From Candidatus Rubrimentiphilum sp. (GTDB lineage Bacteria > Vulcanimicrobiota > Vulcanimicrobiia > Vulcanimicrobiales > Vulcanimicrobiaceae): DNA of 64,000 nucleotides. The stretch covers positions 124,001-188,000 of the forward strand of contig DASTDE010000003.1 in the NCBI GenBank assembly GCA_035710515.1. The letters are read 5' to 3'. The notes under the pieces are model-generated. The model was not told the origin of the DNA, searched no databases, and saw only the letters and a program-made list of their open reading frames with translations. Below, piece after piece: positions 35,003 through 43,782 of this stretch (position 1 is the stretch's first letter; each line of letters opens with the position of its first letter). The translations under genes and the position numbers were made by a program.

Positions 35003-37501
35003 CTACGTTGTGGCGTGCTCCGGTTCGCGGGGCGGCGGCGGCTCGATGCCGGGAATCTTGCTGAAGCGCAGCTTCTCTGGGTTGGCCGGATCGACTTCGC
35101 CCAAGATCCGGTCGCCGTTGCCGAAGCGTCCGCGCAGCATCTCTTCTGCGAGTTCGTCCTCGACTTCGCGCTGAATTGCGCGACGCAGCGGACGCGCGCC
35201 GAACTGCGGATCCCAGCCTTTTTTCGCCAGCAACGATTTGGCTTCCTCAGTCACTTCGAGGTGCATGCCTTGTGCCCGCACCTCACGCATGACTTTCTCG
35301 AGTTCCAGCCCGACGATCTCTTCGATCTGCGGACGCGTGAGCTGATGGAAGACCACGGTTTCGTCGAGCCGGTTGAGGAACTCCGGACGGAACGTGTGTT
35401 TGACTTCCTCGAGCACTTTGTTCTTCATGCGCTCGTACGCGCGTTGCTCGTCTTCTTCCGAATTCTTTTGCGTGCGGAAGCCGATGTCGCTCGTCGTTTG
35501 CATGCCCATCGCGCCGATGTTTGACGTCAAAACGATCACGGTGTTTTTGAAGTCCACCTGACGGCCTTGGGAATCGGTCAAGCGGCCATCGTCCAAAACT
35601 TGCAATAGCAGGTTGAAGACGTCGGGATGGGCTTTCTCGATCTCGTCGAGCAGCACGACGGCGTATGGACGGCGCCGCACGGCCTCGGTGAGCTGGCCGC
35701 CTTCTTCGTAACCCACATATCCGGGCGGTGCGCCAACCAGGCGCGAGACCGCATATTTCTCCATGTACTCGGACATGTCGATGCGGATCATCGATTCCTG
35801 ATCGTCGAATAGGAATTCCGCGACGCTGCGCGCCACTTCCGTCTTGCCGACGCCAGTCGGGCCGAGGAACAGGAAGCAGCCGATGGGGCGGCTCGGGTTC
35901 TTCAGGCCGGCGCGTGAACGGCGGATGGCGCGCGTGATGACTTCGATCGATTCTTCTTGACCGACGACGCGCTTGTGCAGCGACTCCTTCATGTTGAGGA
36001 GTTTCTCGGTCTCGGCTTGCGCTAGCCGGCTAACCGGAATCTTCGTCCATGACGAGACGATGTGCGCGATGTCTTCGTCGGTAACTTTGAGGACCTTGTC
36101 GCTCTGCGCGCGGCGCTCTTGCCACTCGGTTTCGAGGCGCGCTTTTTCGAGCCGCAGTTTTTCCTCGCGGTCGCGCATTTCGGCGGCTTTGTCGAACTCT
36201 TGCGCTTTGACGACCGCTTCTTTCTCCGCGACCATCTTGCGCAGCTGCGCATCGACGTCGCGGATCTCTTGCGGCGCCAAGCCGGCTTGCAGACGCACGC
36301 GCGAGGCGGCTTCGTCGATCAGATCGACGGCCTTGTCCGGCAAGAAGCGATCGGTGATGTAGCGATCGCCGAGACGCGCGGCCGCAGCCAGCGCTTCGTC
36401 GGTAATCTGCACTTTGTGGTGCGCTTCATAACGGTCGCGCAGGCCTTTGAGGATCTCGATCGTCTCCTCGACGCTCGGCTCGCCGACCATGACCGGCTGA
36501 AAGCGCCGTTCGAGGGCTGAGTCTTTTTCGATGTGCTTGCGGAATTCGTTGAGCGTCGTCGCGCCGATGCATTGCAGTTCGCCGCGCGCCAGCGCCGGCT
36601 TGATGATGTTGCTCGCGTCGATCGCGCCTTCGGCTGCGCCCGCACCGACCAGCGTGTGCAGCTCGTCGATGAACAGAATGATCTCGCCCGAAGCGCCGCG
36701 GATTTCGTCCATCACGCGCTTCATGCGCTCTTCGAATTCACCGCGATACTTGGTTCCGGCGACCAGCCCCGCGAGATCGAGAGTGATCACGCGCTTGTCG
36801 AGCAGCGGCTCGGGAATGTCGCCCTTGATGACGCGCTGCGCCAAACCTTCGGCGATCGCGGTCTTGCCGACGCCGGGTTCGCCAATCAGCGCCGGATTGT
36901 TTTTCGTGCGGCGCGAGAGAATTTGAATGACGCGTTCGATCTCGGTCGCGCGGCCGATGACCGGGTCGAGTTTGTTCTCGCGCGCGAGCTGTGTGAGATC
37001 GCGGCCGTACGCATCGAGCGTCGGCGTCTTGCTTTTGCCTTTGGGCGGTGAGGGCTGACCTTCGGCTCCCAGCAGCGAGGTCGTCTGCACGCGCACCTTC
37101 GCCGGGTCGACGCCGAGGTTAGTCAGCACGCGCGCGGCGACGCCTTCGCCTTCGCGGATCAACCCTAAAAGCAGATGCTCGGTGCCGATATAATTGTGGT
37201 TGAGCTGCCGCGCTTCTTCAAACGCAAGTTCGATCACGCGTTTGGCACGCGGCGTGAAGACCATCTCTTGCTGCACCGTCTGGCCGCCGCGGCCGACGAT
37301 CGCTTCGACTTCTTGACGGACTTTGGCCAGATTGACGCCCAGGGTCTCAAGAACTTTGGCCGCCAGGCTTTCGCCCTCGGAGATGATGCCGAGCAGAATG
37401 TGCTCGGTGCCGATGTAGTTGTTACCGAGCCGCTGAGCCTCTTCCTGAGCCAGCACAATGCTGCGCCGGGCTCGCTCGGTAAATGGTTCCCACATTGACA
37501 T
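35003..37501 (-). CDS. clpC: ATP-dependent Clp protease ATP-binding subunit ClpC
   Basis: 832 residues, Hsp100 unfoldase that feeds proteins to ClpP. Two N-terminal Clp repeats ([29 protein letters not shown] and [29 protein letters not shown]). First AAA domain with [15 protein letters not shown] and [18 protein letters not shown]. The UVR coiled-coil linker ([24 protein letters not shown]) identifies ClpC rather than ClpB. Second AAA domain with [17 protein letters not shown]. The adaptor and repressor genes often linked to it (ctsR, mcsA, mcsB) are absent here. AGGAGAG precedes the ATG. A TATAGG box about 25 bases before the ATG with TTCAAC upstream is a possible promoter. Confidence 0.96.
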   Translation of the reverse strand: MSMWEPFTERARRSIVLAQEEAQRLGNNYIGTEHILLGIISEGESLAAKVLETLGVNLAKVRQEVEAIVGRGGQTVQQEMVFTPRAKRVIELAFEEARQLNHNYIGTEHLLLGLIREGEGVAARVLTNLGVDPAKVRVQTTSLLGAEGQPSPPKGKSKTPTLDAYGRDLTQLARENKLDPVIGRATEIERVIQILSRRTKNNPALIGEPGVGKTAIAEGLAQRVIKGDIPEPLLDKRVITLDLAGLVAGTKYRGEFEERMKRVMDEIRGASGEIILFIDELHTLVGAGAAEGAIDASNIIKPALARGELQCIGATTLNEFRKHIEKDSALERRFQPVMVGEPSVEETIEILKGLRDRYEAHHKVQITDEALAAAARLGDRYITDRFLPDKAVDLIDEAASRVRLQAGLAPQEIRDVDAQLRKMVAEKEAVVKAQEFDKAAEMRDREEKLRLEKARLETEWQERRAQSDKVLKVTDEDIAHIVSSWTKIPVSRLAQAETEKLLNMKESLHKRVVGQEESIEVITRAIRRSRAGLKNPSRPIGCFLFLGPTGVGKTEVARSVAEFLFDDQESMIRIDMSEYMEKYAVSRLVGAPPGYVGYEEGGQLTEAVRRRPYAVVLLDEIEKAHPDVFNLLLQVLDDGRLTDSQGRQVDFKNTVIVLTSNIGAMGMQTTSDIGFRTQKNSEEDEQRAYERMKNKVLEEVKHTFRPEFLNRLDETVVFHQLTRPQIEEIVGLELEKVMREVRAQGMHLEVTEEAKSLLAKKGWDPQFGARPLRRAIQREVEDELAEEMLRGRFGNGDRILGEVDPANPEKLRFSKIPGIEPPPPREPEHATT

Positions 37502-37593
37502 GTTCGATCTCTCCTACTGCCCTATACCCGCTCGGGTCTCTGAAGGTTGAACTATTAACACCGCTCCAACGTTACGGGCTGCGCTCGCTTTGG

Positions 37594-38043
37594 TCAGAAG
37601 CTGAACCGCACGCCCAGGAAACCGGCCGTGGCTCCGGCGTCCTTGGTCTGCCGGTAGAGCCGTATTTCGAGCGAGGTGAACGGGGCGAACGACTTGCCCG
37701 CGAAGATCGTCAGGACCGGCCCGGTGCTGTGGTCGCTGGAGAGGTTGGACACGCCGGCGCCGGCGCCAATGTAGGCGCCCCCGAAACCGCCCCCCGTGAA
37801 GCCTCGAATCTCCCCGGTCGCCGCGTACCCGCCCCCGGCGCCTATGGGGGTGAGCAACGATGCCTGCACTTCCAGCGGCACGGCCGGAATGGAGGCGCCG
37901 GTGCTGACGATAACCGCACCGCCGCTGGAGGTCGGCGCGTTCCGGGTGAATCCGCCCGCCGCTATCGAAATCGATGCCGAGGCGGTCGCAGGCAACGCTA
38001 CCAGCGCCGCGAGGGTTGCAACGATTAACAGTGTAGGACGCAT
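37594..38043 (-). CDS. Small secreted Gly-rich protein, probable outer-membrane beta-barrel
   Basis: 149 residues with signal peptide (LLIVATLAALVALPATASA). The mature part alternates small and hydrophobic residues in about eight short strands: GAVIVSTGASIPAVPLEVQASLLT, GGYAATGEIRGFTG, TGPVLTIFAGKSF, SLEIRLYRQ. It ends with GFLGVRFSF, a terminal aromatic as in outer-membrane barrels. A small porin-like or YfaZ-like barrel is the best guess; no family recognised. It sits 92 bases upstream of clpC on the same strand. Confidence 0.6.
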   Translation of the reverse strand: MRPTLLIVATLAALVALPATASASISIAAGGFTRNAPTSSGGAVIVSTGASIPAVPLEVQASLLTPIGAGGGYAATGEIRGFTGGGFGGAYIGAGAGVSNLSSDHSTGPVLTIFAGKSFAPFTSLEIRLYRQTKDAGATAGFLGVRFSF

Positions 38044-38104
38044 GGACTAGAGGCTTTGCCGTTCATAAATGCGAGGCCTCGCTGAAACCGCAAGAAGGGA
38101 CACA

Positions 38105-38416
38105 ATGCCAACCGTCGATCAGGTCCGCGAAGCGCTCGCCGAAGTCAAGGATCCGGAACTCCAGCTCGGCATTTTGGAGCTCGGCCTCGTCTACGACGTC
38201 GCCGTGCAAGGCGATAACGGCGAACACGTCGTCGTGACGATGACGTTAACGTCGCCGATGTGTCCGGTGGGGCCGATGTTCAAGCAATCGGTTGAAGATC
38301 GCGTCAAGGCGGTCGAGGGCGTTAAAGACGTCGTCGTCGACATCACATTTACGCCGCCGTGGGATCCAAAAGAAATGGCAAGCGACGACGTGAAGGCGCT
38401 GCTTGGAATCTGGTAG
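38105..38416 (+). CDS. DUF59/MIP18 family protein, SufT-like
   Basis: 103 residues from ATG 38105, with AAGAAGGGA upstream. VREALAEVKDPELQLGILELGLVYDV is the DUF59 (MIP18/PaaD) opening and MTLTSPMCPVGPMFKQSVEDRV carries the conserved cysteine. ITFTPPWDPKEM closes the domain. Members help mature iron-sulphur clusters (SufT) or belong to phenylacetate oxygenase (PaaD). With no suf or paa genes nearby, general Fe-S maturation is more likely. It ends exactly where the convergent gene ends, without spacing. Confidence 0.88.
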   Translation: MPTVDQVREALAEVKDPELQLGILELGLVYDVAVQGDNGEHVVVTMTLTSPMCPVGPMFKQSVEDRVKAVEGVKDVVVDITFTPPWDPKEMASDDVKALLGIW

Positions 38417-38917
38417 CTAGCGCATCATTCTCGGCGCACTGCCGAATGTAAGTCCGGGCACCATCCACAACAGCTGAAACGCCGAATTAAACGGGTTTAC
38501 ATAATAGTGGCTCCAAGGTGGTATGTAAACGTCCGCGGTCTCGTACGGATTAACGAGCGGCGGCCAATCGCGCACCATGACTATGGTTCTGAGTGGCTTC
38601 GACATCGCGATCGCTACAACAGTGGCTCCAACGTCTCCGACTACGTCAACACCGATTGACGTTCTGTCATAGCCCTTCTTCGAAACCGTAAGTACGTATC
38701 TGCCAAAAACTAAGTTGATGAAGGCGAATCTGCCTGCTTGGTCGGTCTTGACGCTTTGGTCCCCTTGAAGCGACGCCACCGTTACGAACGCGTCGGCGAT
38801 TGGCTCATTTGTTGCCGAGTCGCGAACAGTCCCACATAAAACGCCTGAGCCCGACGCAAGAACGTTTCCCGTGGCAAGCAACGCGATCACCAGGACCAGC
38901 ACACTTCCTGCTCGCAT
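38417..38917 (-). CDS. Secreted protein with carboxypeptidase regulatory-like domain
   Basis: 166 residues. Signal peptide (VLVLVIALLATGNVLASG), then one CarboxypepD-reg-like beta sandwich (GVLCGTVRDSATNEPIADAFVTVASLQGDQSVKTDQAGRFAFINLVFGRYVLTVSKKGYDR). A hydrophobic/aromatic tail follows (PPWSHYYVNPFNSAFQLLWMVPGLTFG). Such domains occur alone or at the N-terminus of TonB-dependent receptors. This protein has no barrel, so it may be a stand-alone binding or surface protein. Function unknown. Confidence 0.65.
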   Translation of the reverse strand: MRAGSVLVLVIALLATGNVLASGSGVLCGTVRDSATNEPIADAFVTVASLQGDQSVKTDQAGRFAFINLVFGRYVLTVSKKGYDRTSIGVDVVGDVGATVVAIAMSKPLRTIVMVRDWPPLVNPYETADVYIPPWSHYYVNPFNSAFQLLWMVPGLTFGSAPRMMR

Positions 38918-38957
38918 GGCCGCTTCAACGCTTCGTCGTCACGCGGCGTGACGCTAC

Positions 38958-38999
38958 CCTTCGTTACCTCAGGGTCCTTCGATACCTCAGGATGACAAG
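38958..38999 (+). repeat. Dispersed repeat copy R7, tandem half-units
   Basis: CCTTCGTTACCTCAGGGT followed directly by a 24-base stretch (38976-38999) identical to the copy inside radA. Intergenic, between two small secreted-protein genes. Confidence 0.8.
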
Positions 39000-39005
39000 C
39001 CGGCG

Positions 39006-39365
39006 CTAAGAGCGCGGGAAAATTTCGCCGGCCTCGATACCGTTGCGCAATGTCATCCGGCCGATATGCCGCAGGGTCAAGAACTTCCCCCGAACCGAGA
39101 CGCGGTCGCCTTCGCGGATGGGCGTGTGCTCGCGCATGAAAACCTGCACGCAGGTTCCATCGCACAGCAAGAACGTTTCGGCCGGCGTTCCCATCGAAAT
39201 GCCGAGAAATTGCCGCATGGCGTGGACTCTCCCCGTCACGGCCACGGAATGCCCGGAATAGTATGCTGGATTGCGCATTATCTCCGATGCCGTCGCCGGA
39301 TAATCGATGAACGGCCCGCAGCCCGCGAAGAGCGGAAACAATAAGCACGTGAAAGCATGAATCAT
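39006..39365 (-). CDS. Small OB-fold lipoprotein
   Basis: 119 residues from ATG 39365, overlapping the diguanylate cyclase stop by four bases. The N-terminus FTCLLFPLFAGCG ends in a lipobox-like FAGC (C16), so lipid anchoring is likely. The mature part (ASEIMRNPAYYSGHSVAVTGRV, FLLCDGTCVQVFM, IREGDRVSVRGKFLTLRHIG) has the strand pattern of an OB-like fold seen in small secreted nucleic-acid- or metal-binding proteins. Being coupled to a diguanylate cyclase gene, it could take part in the same envelope response. Function unknown. Confidence 0.6.
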   Translation of the reverse strand: MIHAFTCLLFPLFAGCGPFIDYPATASEIMRNPAYYSGHSVAVTGRVHAMRQFLGISMGTPAETFLLCDGTCVQVFMREHTPIREGDRVSVRGKFLTLRHIGRMTLRNGIEAGEIFPRS

Positions 39366-40549
39366 CGCGGGAACCTCACGGCGCTTCCCATCAGCCGTTT
39401 CTGCGCGTAGAGCTGCGCGTCGGCCTGACGCAGCGACCCGTCCACGTCGAGTGGATTGAACGGCGCGATTCCCCACGATACCGTCAACGGTACCGGTTCG
39501 TGCGCCTCCATCACCTCGAGCGGCTGCGGCGGCTTCATGCGCGTGACCCGATCGCGTGCTTGCTCAGCCGACAAGCCCACGAGCAGGAGAACGAACTCGT
39601 CGCCACCCCAGCGGAAGACGTAATCCTGCGCTCGCGCCACCTCGCGCAAACGCTGAGCGACGCTGAGCAGCGCGCGGTCGCCATTATGATGGCCGAACGT
39701 ATCGTTGATGCGCTTCAAATTATTCAGGTCGAGAATGACGATGTGCGCCTGATCCGCTCGGCTGCGAAATCCGTCGGTCAGCGTGTAAAATGCGTAGCGG
39801 TTATTCAAACCGGTCAATGCATCCACTTTCGCCGCTACTTCCAAACTCGTGAGTGCCCGGCTCAGCGCAGCGTTCCCGTCCTCGACTTCGACGCGCAATT
39901 CATCCAGCAAAGCAATGATCTGCCCCATAGCGAGCATCGTCGCCAAAATTCCGCCGCCGACGAGTTCGGCCGACCAGTAAAGCGCGTTCAGTTCGGCATG
40001 CTGCAACCCGAGATACGCGGAGCTGATCAATGTCCGCGCCATCAAGAGCGAAAGCAGTAGCGCCGATATGAAGATCGGCCTGACTCCGCTGAAACGGCTC
40101 TCGTGCATGAATGGACATATTGCGACGGCTATAAGCATTGCAGCAACGAAGAGCGTGATTTCCGGGCCGATCAAAGCTCCAGTCAGATCCGTGCGCGATG
40201 TAAAGAACAGCGCCACGATTGCGCCGGCCACCACCAGCGCATTCGCCCATGCCGGCACGCCTTTCGTCTTTGCGAACTCGTAGCAGCCGGCGACGGCACT
40301 GTACCCGGACGCAACGCACAAAAGGGTCCCGACATAGGCCATGGCCGTTTCGAGGCCACCGCTGTGCTGTCCGATCGCTTCGGCGGCCAGCGCGAAAGCG
40401 AACAAGGTCCATGCCCGGAACCACCAGCGCCCGCGCTCGTCGTTGGTCGCGCGCATCAACAGCAAGAAGAAACCCGCGATGATCGCCATCGCGACGCTTT
40501 CGATGGTCAGGATGAGCTGCAGGAGGCTCTGTGCGCCGAGCTCGATCAC
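39362..40549 (-). CDS. Membrane diguanylate cyclase (GGDEF)
   Basis: 395 residues. About seven hydrophobic helices in residues 8-215 form an N-terminal membrane sensor; after a short coiled stretch (LLDELRVEVEDGNAALSRALTSLE) comes the catalytic domain. DALTGLNNRYAFYTL opens it and RWGGDEFVLLL is the intact active site. A product-inhibition site RAQD lies five residues before GGDEF, so the enzyme should make cyclic di-GMP and be feedback-inhibited. The signal sensed is unknown. It diverges from the carboxylase operon across 54 bases. Confidence 0.92.
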   Translation of the reverse strand: MIELGAQSLLQLILTIESVAMAIIAGFFLLLMRATNDERGRWWFRAWTLFAFALAAEAIGQHSGGLETAMAYVGTLLCVASGYSAVAGCYEFAKTKGVPAWANALVVAGAIVALFFTSRTDLTGALIGPEITLFVAAMLIAVAICPFMHESRFSGVRPIFISALLLSLLMARTLISSAYLGLQHAELNALYWSAELVGGGILATMLAMGQIIALLDELRVEVEDGNAALSRALTSLEVAAKVDALTGLNNRYAFYTLTDGFRSRADQAHIVILDLNNLKRINDTFGHHNGDRALLSVAQRLREVARAQDYVFRWGGDEFVLLLVGLSAEQARDRVTRMKPPQPLEVMEAHEPVPLTVSWGIAPFNPLDVDGSLRQADAQLYAQKRLMGSAVRFPR

Positions 40550-40603
40550 TCGCGGACCGCTCTCTTATAGGAGAAAACGCTCATCCGTTCAAGCCCAGAA
40601 GCG

Positions 40604-42157
40604 GTGAAGAGCAACCAGGCAAAATACGCGGAGCTGAAGCGCAAGCGCGAGCTGGCGGCTGCGCCGGCCGGGGCCGAGGCGATAGAAAAGCAGCACCATC
40701 GCGGAAAGCGCACGGCCCGCGAGCGTATAGACATCCTGGTCGATGCAAACTCATTTATCGAACTCGATCAGTTCGCCGTACACCGCACGACGGCGTTTGG
40801 GCTTGGCGAACGCGAATTCTTGGGTGACGGCGTCATCACGGGGCGCGCCACTATCGACGGTCGTCAGGTATTTCTCTTTTCGCAGGATTTTACGGTCCTC
40901 GGCGGTTCCCTGGGTGAAGTCTTCGCGGAGAAGATTTGTAAAGTAATGGACCTGGCGCTTCGCACCGGGTCCCCCATGATCGGCATCAACGACTCCGGCG
41001 GCGCCCGCATCCAAGAGGGCGTCGTCAGTTTAGGCGGCTACGCTGAAATCTTTTGGCGTAACGTCCAGGCAAGCGGCGTGATACCGCAGATCAGTTTGAT
41101 CGCCGGACCCTGCGCCGGCGGCGCCGTCTACTCCCCGGCCATAACGGATTTCATCATCATGACCGAGAGCATCGGACAGATGTTTATAACCGGACCGGAG
41201 ATAATCAAAACCGTCACTGGCGAAACAGTCACCTTCGACGAGCTCGGCGGGGCGACGACGCACGCCACCAAGAGCGGCGTCGCGCACCTGGTTGCGGCCG
41301 ACGAAGACGAGATGACGGAGCTCACCAAGACGCTGCTCTCGTACTTGCCGCCGAACAACCTGGACGACCCGCCCCGCTATTCCAGCGACGACGACCCCCA
41401 ACGGCTCGTCACCGAACTCGACGGCGTGGTGCCGGACTCTCCGAATAAACCCTACGACATGCACGATGTCATCGGCCCGGTGCTGGACGACGGCGATTTT
41501 TTCGAAATACAGCCGCTCTACGCGCAAAACATCATCGTCGGCTTCGGGCGCGTAAACGGTCAAAGCGTCGGCATCGTCGCCAATCAGCCCAACGTCTTGG
41601 CAGGCGTCCTGGACATCAAGAGTTCGATCAAGGCGGCGCGGTTCGTACGGTTTTGCGACGCGTTCAATATTCCACTCGTAACGTTCGTCGACGTCCCGGG
41701 TTTCTTGCCGGGAACCGATCAGGAGTACGGCGGCATCATCACGCACGGCGCCAAACTGCTCTATGCTTTCGCCGAAGCGACAGTGCCGAAGATTACGATC
41801 ATCACGCGCAAAGCGTATGGCGGCGCGTATGACGTGATGGCGAGCAAGCACATTCGGGCGGACGTCAACGTCGCATGGCCAACCGCCGAGATTGCCGTCA
41901 TGGGCGCCGAGAGTGCGGTCAAGACGATCTTCAAGCGCGAACTGGCGGCGGCCAAAGATCAAGACGCCAAGATGCAAGAACTCGTCGAAAACTACCGCGA
42001 ACGCTTCGACAATCCGTTCATTGCGGCGGAGCGCGGCTACGTGGACGACGTCGTCGAGGCGCACATGACGCGGCGGGTTATCGCCAAGTCGCTCGACATG
42101 CTCGCCAACAAGCGTGTCGACCGGCCGAAACGCAAACACGGCAACATTCCGCTGTAG
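40604..42157 (+). CDS. pccB: Acyl-CoA carboxylase carboxyltransferase (propionyl-CoA carboxylase beta type)
   Basis: 517 residues, GTG start. Transfers carboxyl from carboxybiotin to propionyl-CoA (or acetyl-CoA). Both halves of the carboxyltransferase are present: [22 protein letters not shown], then [20 protein letters not shown] and [16 protein letters not shown]. The C-terminal half has [47 protein letters not shown]. The neighbouring mutase and epimerase genes point to propionyl-CoA as substrate. TAGGAG upstream lies rather far from the GTG. Its biotin-carrying partner is encoded about 1.6 kb downstream. Confidence 0.93.
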   Translation: MKSNQAKYAELKRKRELAAAPAGAEAIEKQHHRGKRTARERIDILVDANSFIELDQFAVHRTTAFGLGEREFLGDGVITGRATIDGRQVFLFSQDFTVLGGSLGEVFAEKICKVMDLALRTGSPMIGINDSGGARIQEGVVSLGGYAEIFWRNVQASGVIPQISLIAGPCAGGAVYSPAITDFIIMTESIGQMFITGPEIIKTVTGETVTFDELGGATTHATKSGVAHLVAADEDEMTELTKTLLSYLPPNNLDDPPRYSSDDDPQRLVTELDGVVPDSPNKPYDMHDVIGPVLDDGDFFEIQPLYAQNIIVGFGRVNGQSVGIVANQPNVLAGVLDIKSSIKAARFVRFCDAFNIPLVTFVDVPGFLPGTDQEYGGIITHGAKLLYAFAEATVPKITIITRKAYGGAYDVMASKHIRADVNVAWPTAEIAVMGAESAVKTIFKRELAAAKDQDAKMQELVENYRERFDNPFIAAERGYVDDVVEAHMTRRVIAKSLDMLANKRVDRPKRKHGNIPL

Positions 42158-42169
42158 CAAGGAGAACGC

Positions 42170-42820
42170 TTGAGCACACGCAGAGACTTCATCGCCGCTT
42201 CTACTTCAATCGCATTGCTGCCGGCGGCGGTCGCGAGCCCGGCGCCGGCCTCCGCCGCGACCGGCGACTTGCCGTTTACCTTCGACCGGACGCGCTTCGA
42301 TGCAATCCTGCGCAAGCCGGCGCGGCACAAGCAGTGTTTCGCTGCCACAAAGATTGCGGGCGGCGAAGTGCTATCGCTCATGCAGAACTCGATGAACGCC
42401 TATGACGACTTCTTAAAAGAAGGCCCGGACGCGCTGCAAGCTGTCGCAGTGCTCTATCATGGAAATGCGATCGGAATCGCATTAAACGATACCGCATGGA
42501 ACGAACTGCTGATACCCTTCTTGCAGAAGACGCCGGTCATGGCAAAAGACATCCCGGAGGCCAAGCCTGGTAAGGGCAACCCGTATCTCACACATCAAGT
42601 GCCGGACCTCGTAGCGCGCGGCGCATCCTTCTTCGTCTGTCACAACGCGATCGCGGGTGTGACGTACGCGCTGAGCGAGGGACTCGGTCAGCCGCCCGAG
42701 CAGATTCATTCCGCGCTGATGGCCGCCGTCGTTCCAGGTGCACTCGTCGTTCCCGCAGGGGTAATGGCAATTAATGCCTGCCAAGAAGCACACTTCACTT
42801 ATCTCCAGACATCGGTGTAA
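42170..42820 (+). CDS. Tat-exported DsrE/DsrF-like protein
   Basis: 216 residues, TTG start with AAGGAGAACGC immediately upstream, 12 bases after pccB. The N-terminus STRRDFIAASTSIALLPAAVASPAPASA is a twin-arginine signal. The mature part (RHKQCFAATKIAGGEVLSLMQNSMNAYDDFLKEGPDALQAVAVLYHGNAIGIALND) has the alpha/beta pattern of DsrE/F-like proteins. Later GASFFVCHNAIAG holds the single cysteine typical of this fold. Related periplasmic proteins are uncharacterised. Why it sits between carboxylase and fatty-acid genes is unclear. Confidence 0.7.
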   Translation: MSTRRDFIAASTSIALLPAAVASPAPASAATGDLPFTFDRTRFDAILRKPARHKQCFAATKIAGGEVLSLMQNSMNAYDDFLKEGPDALQAVAVLYHGNAIGIALNDTAWNELLIPFLQKTPVMAKDIPEAKPGKGNPYLTHQVPDLVARGASFFVCHNAIAGVTYALSEGLGQPPEQIHSALMAAVVPGALVVPAGVMAINACQEAHFTYLQTSV

Positions 42821-42823
42821 TAC

Positions 42824-43603
42824 ATGAGCTTATTAAAAGGAAAGCGCGCGCTGGTCACGGGTGTGGCCAATCAATGGTCTATCGCCACCGGGATAGCGCG
42901 GCAGATGCACGAGCACGGCGCCCAGATCGCCTTCACCTATCAGGGCGAGCGCGTCAAAGAGCAAGTCGAGAAGATCGCGGCCGAGCTGGGCGGCGGCCCG
43001 GTCATTGAGTGCGACGTCTCCAGCGACGAGTCGCTGGCGCGGCTGGCGCCCGCACTTGCCGGTTTCGGAAAACTCGACGTGGTCGTACATTCGATCGCAT
43101 TCGCGAATAAGGACGACCTAGCGGGAAAGGTCTACGACACGTCGCGCGCGGGCTTCAGCCTTTCGCTCGACGTCTCCGCATATTCGCTTATCGCGCTCGT
43201 GCAGGCGCTGCGCGAGCAGATCGCGGACGGCGGCTCGATCATGGCGCTCACGTATTTGGGCGCGACGGCCATCGTTCCGAACTACAATCTCATGGGCATC
43301 GCAAAAGCGGCGCTCGAAGCGTCGGTGCGTTACTTGGCTTTCGATTTGGGTGACCGCGGCATTCGCGTCAACGCAATCTCGGCCGGCCCAATTAAAACCG
43401 CGAGCGCGCGGCAAGTCGCCGGGCTTTCGAAGATGCTCGAAGTCTGCGCGGCGACGGCGCCGCTAAAGCGCAACGTCACCACGGACGACATCGGCAAAGC
43501 AGCGGTCTTTCTCGCCTCGGATCTTTCGGCAGCGGTCACCGCGGACGTGCACTTTGTGGACGGCGGCTTTCACGCGATGGGGATGTACCCGCCGCCGCAA
43601 TGA
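42824..43603 (+). CDS. fabI: Enoyl-[acyl-carrier-protein] reductase
   Basis: Last reduction step of fatty-acid chain elongation, NADH-dependent. 259 residues. GVANQWSIATGIARQ is the FabI variant of the Rossmann glycine motif; the catalytic pair Y-x6-K appears as YNLMGIAKAALEASVRYLA. AISAGPIKTASARQVAGL and FVDGGFHAMGM close the fold. Within the module it could supply reduced acyl chains, but the link with propionyl-CoA genes is probably operon convenience. ATGA overlap with the next small gene. Confidence 0.94.
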   Translation: MSLLKGKRALVTGVANQWSIATGIARQMHEHGAQIAFTYQGERVKEQVEKIAAELGGGPVIECDVSSDESLARLAPALAGFGKLDVVVHSIAFANKDDLAGKVYDTSRAGFSLSLDVSAYSLIALVQALREQIADGGSIMALTYLGATAIVPNYNLMGIAKAALEASVRYLAFDLGDRGIRVNAISAGPIKTASARQVAGLSKMLEVCAATAPLKRNVTTDDIGKAAVFLASDLSAAVTADVHFVDGGFHAMGMYPPPQ

Positions 43604-43782
43604 GCGACGACGACATTCTGGCGATCGTCGCCGCGCTGGAGTTCGTAGCGTCGCGTGACGAGGCGGCTCCTCCAAAATCACGTTGGAAGTTAATGTGTCA
43701 TGGTGAGCTTGTCGAACCACGCTCGAGCGATGCGCGGTACGCGCAGCAGACGAGAGAGCGCACTACGTGGAAAAACTCTTAG
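43600..43782 (+). CDS. Small acyl-CoA carboxylase-associated (epsilon-like) protein with repeat-derived tail
   Basis: 60 residues. The first 31 (MSDDDILAIVAALEFVASRD to SRWKL) resemble the short AccE/epsilon-like subunits encoded beside carboxylase genes, with the ILAIVAALE helix and a terminal SRWK. From residue 32 on, CHGELVEPRSSDAR is encoded by repeat R8 and the rest by unrelated sequence, so the natural C-terminus was probably replaced. It starts in an ATGA overlap with fabI and overlaps the biotin carboxylase gene by 16 bases. Function by context only. Confidence 0.55.
   Translation: MSDDDILAIVAALEFVASRDEAAPPKSRWKLMCHGELVEPRSSDARYAQQTRERTTWKNS
43696..43727 (-). repeat. Dispersed repeat copy R8 at the 3' half of the epsilon-like gene
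   Basis: Minus orientation. Plus strand reads TGTCATGGTGAGCTTGTCGA followed by ACCACGCTCGAG. It encodes CHGELVEPRSS in frame. Confidence 0.8.

Noticed and set aside
41030-42160. A 376-codon minus-strand open frame
   Set aside because: Antisense to pccB; no domain signatures and typical shadow composition.
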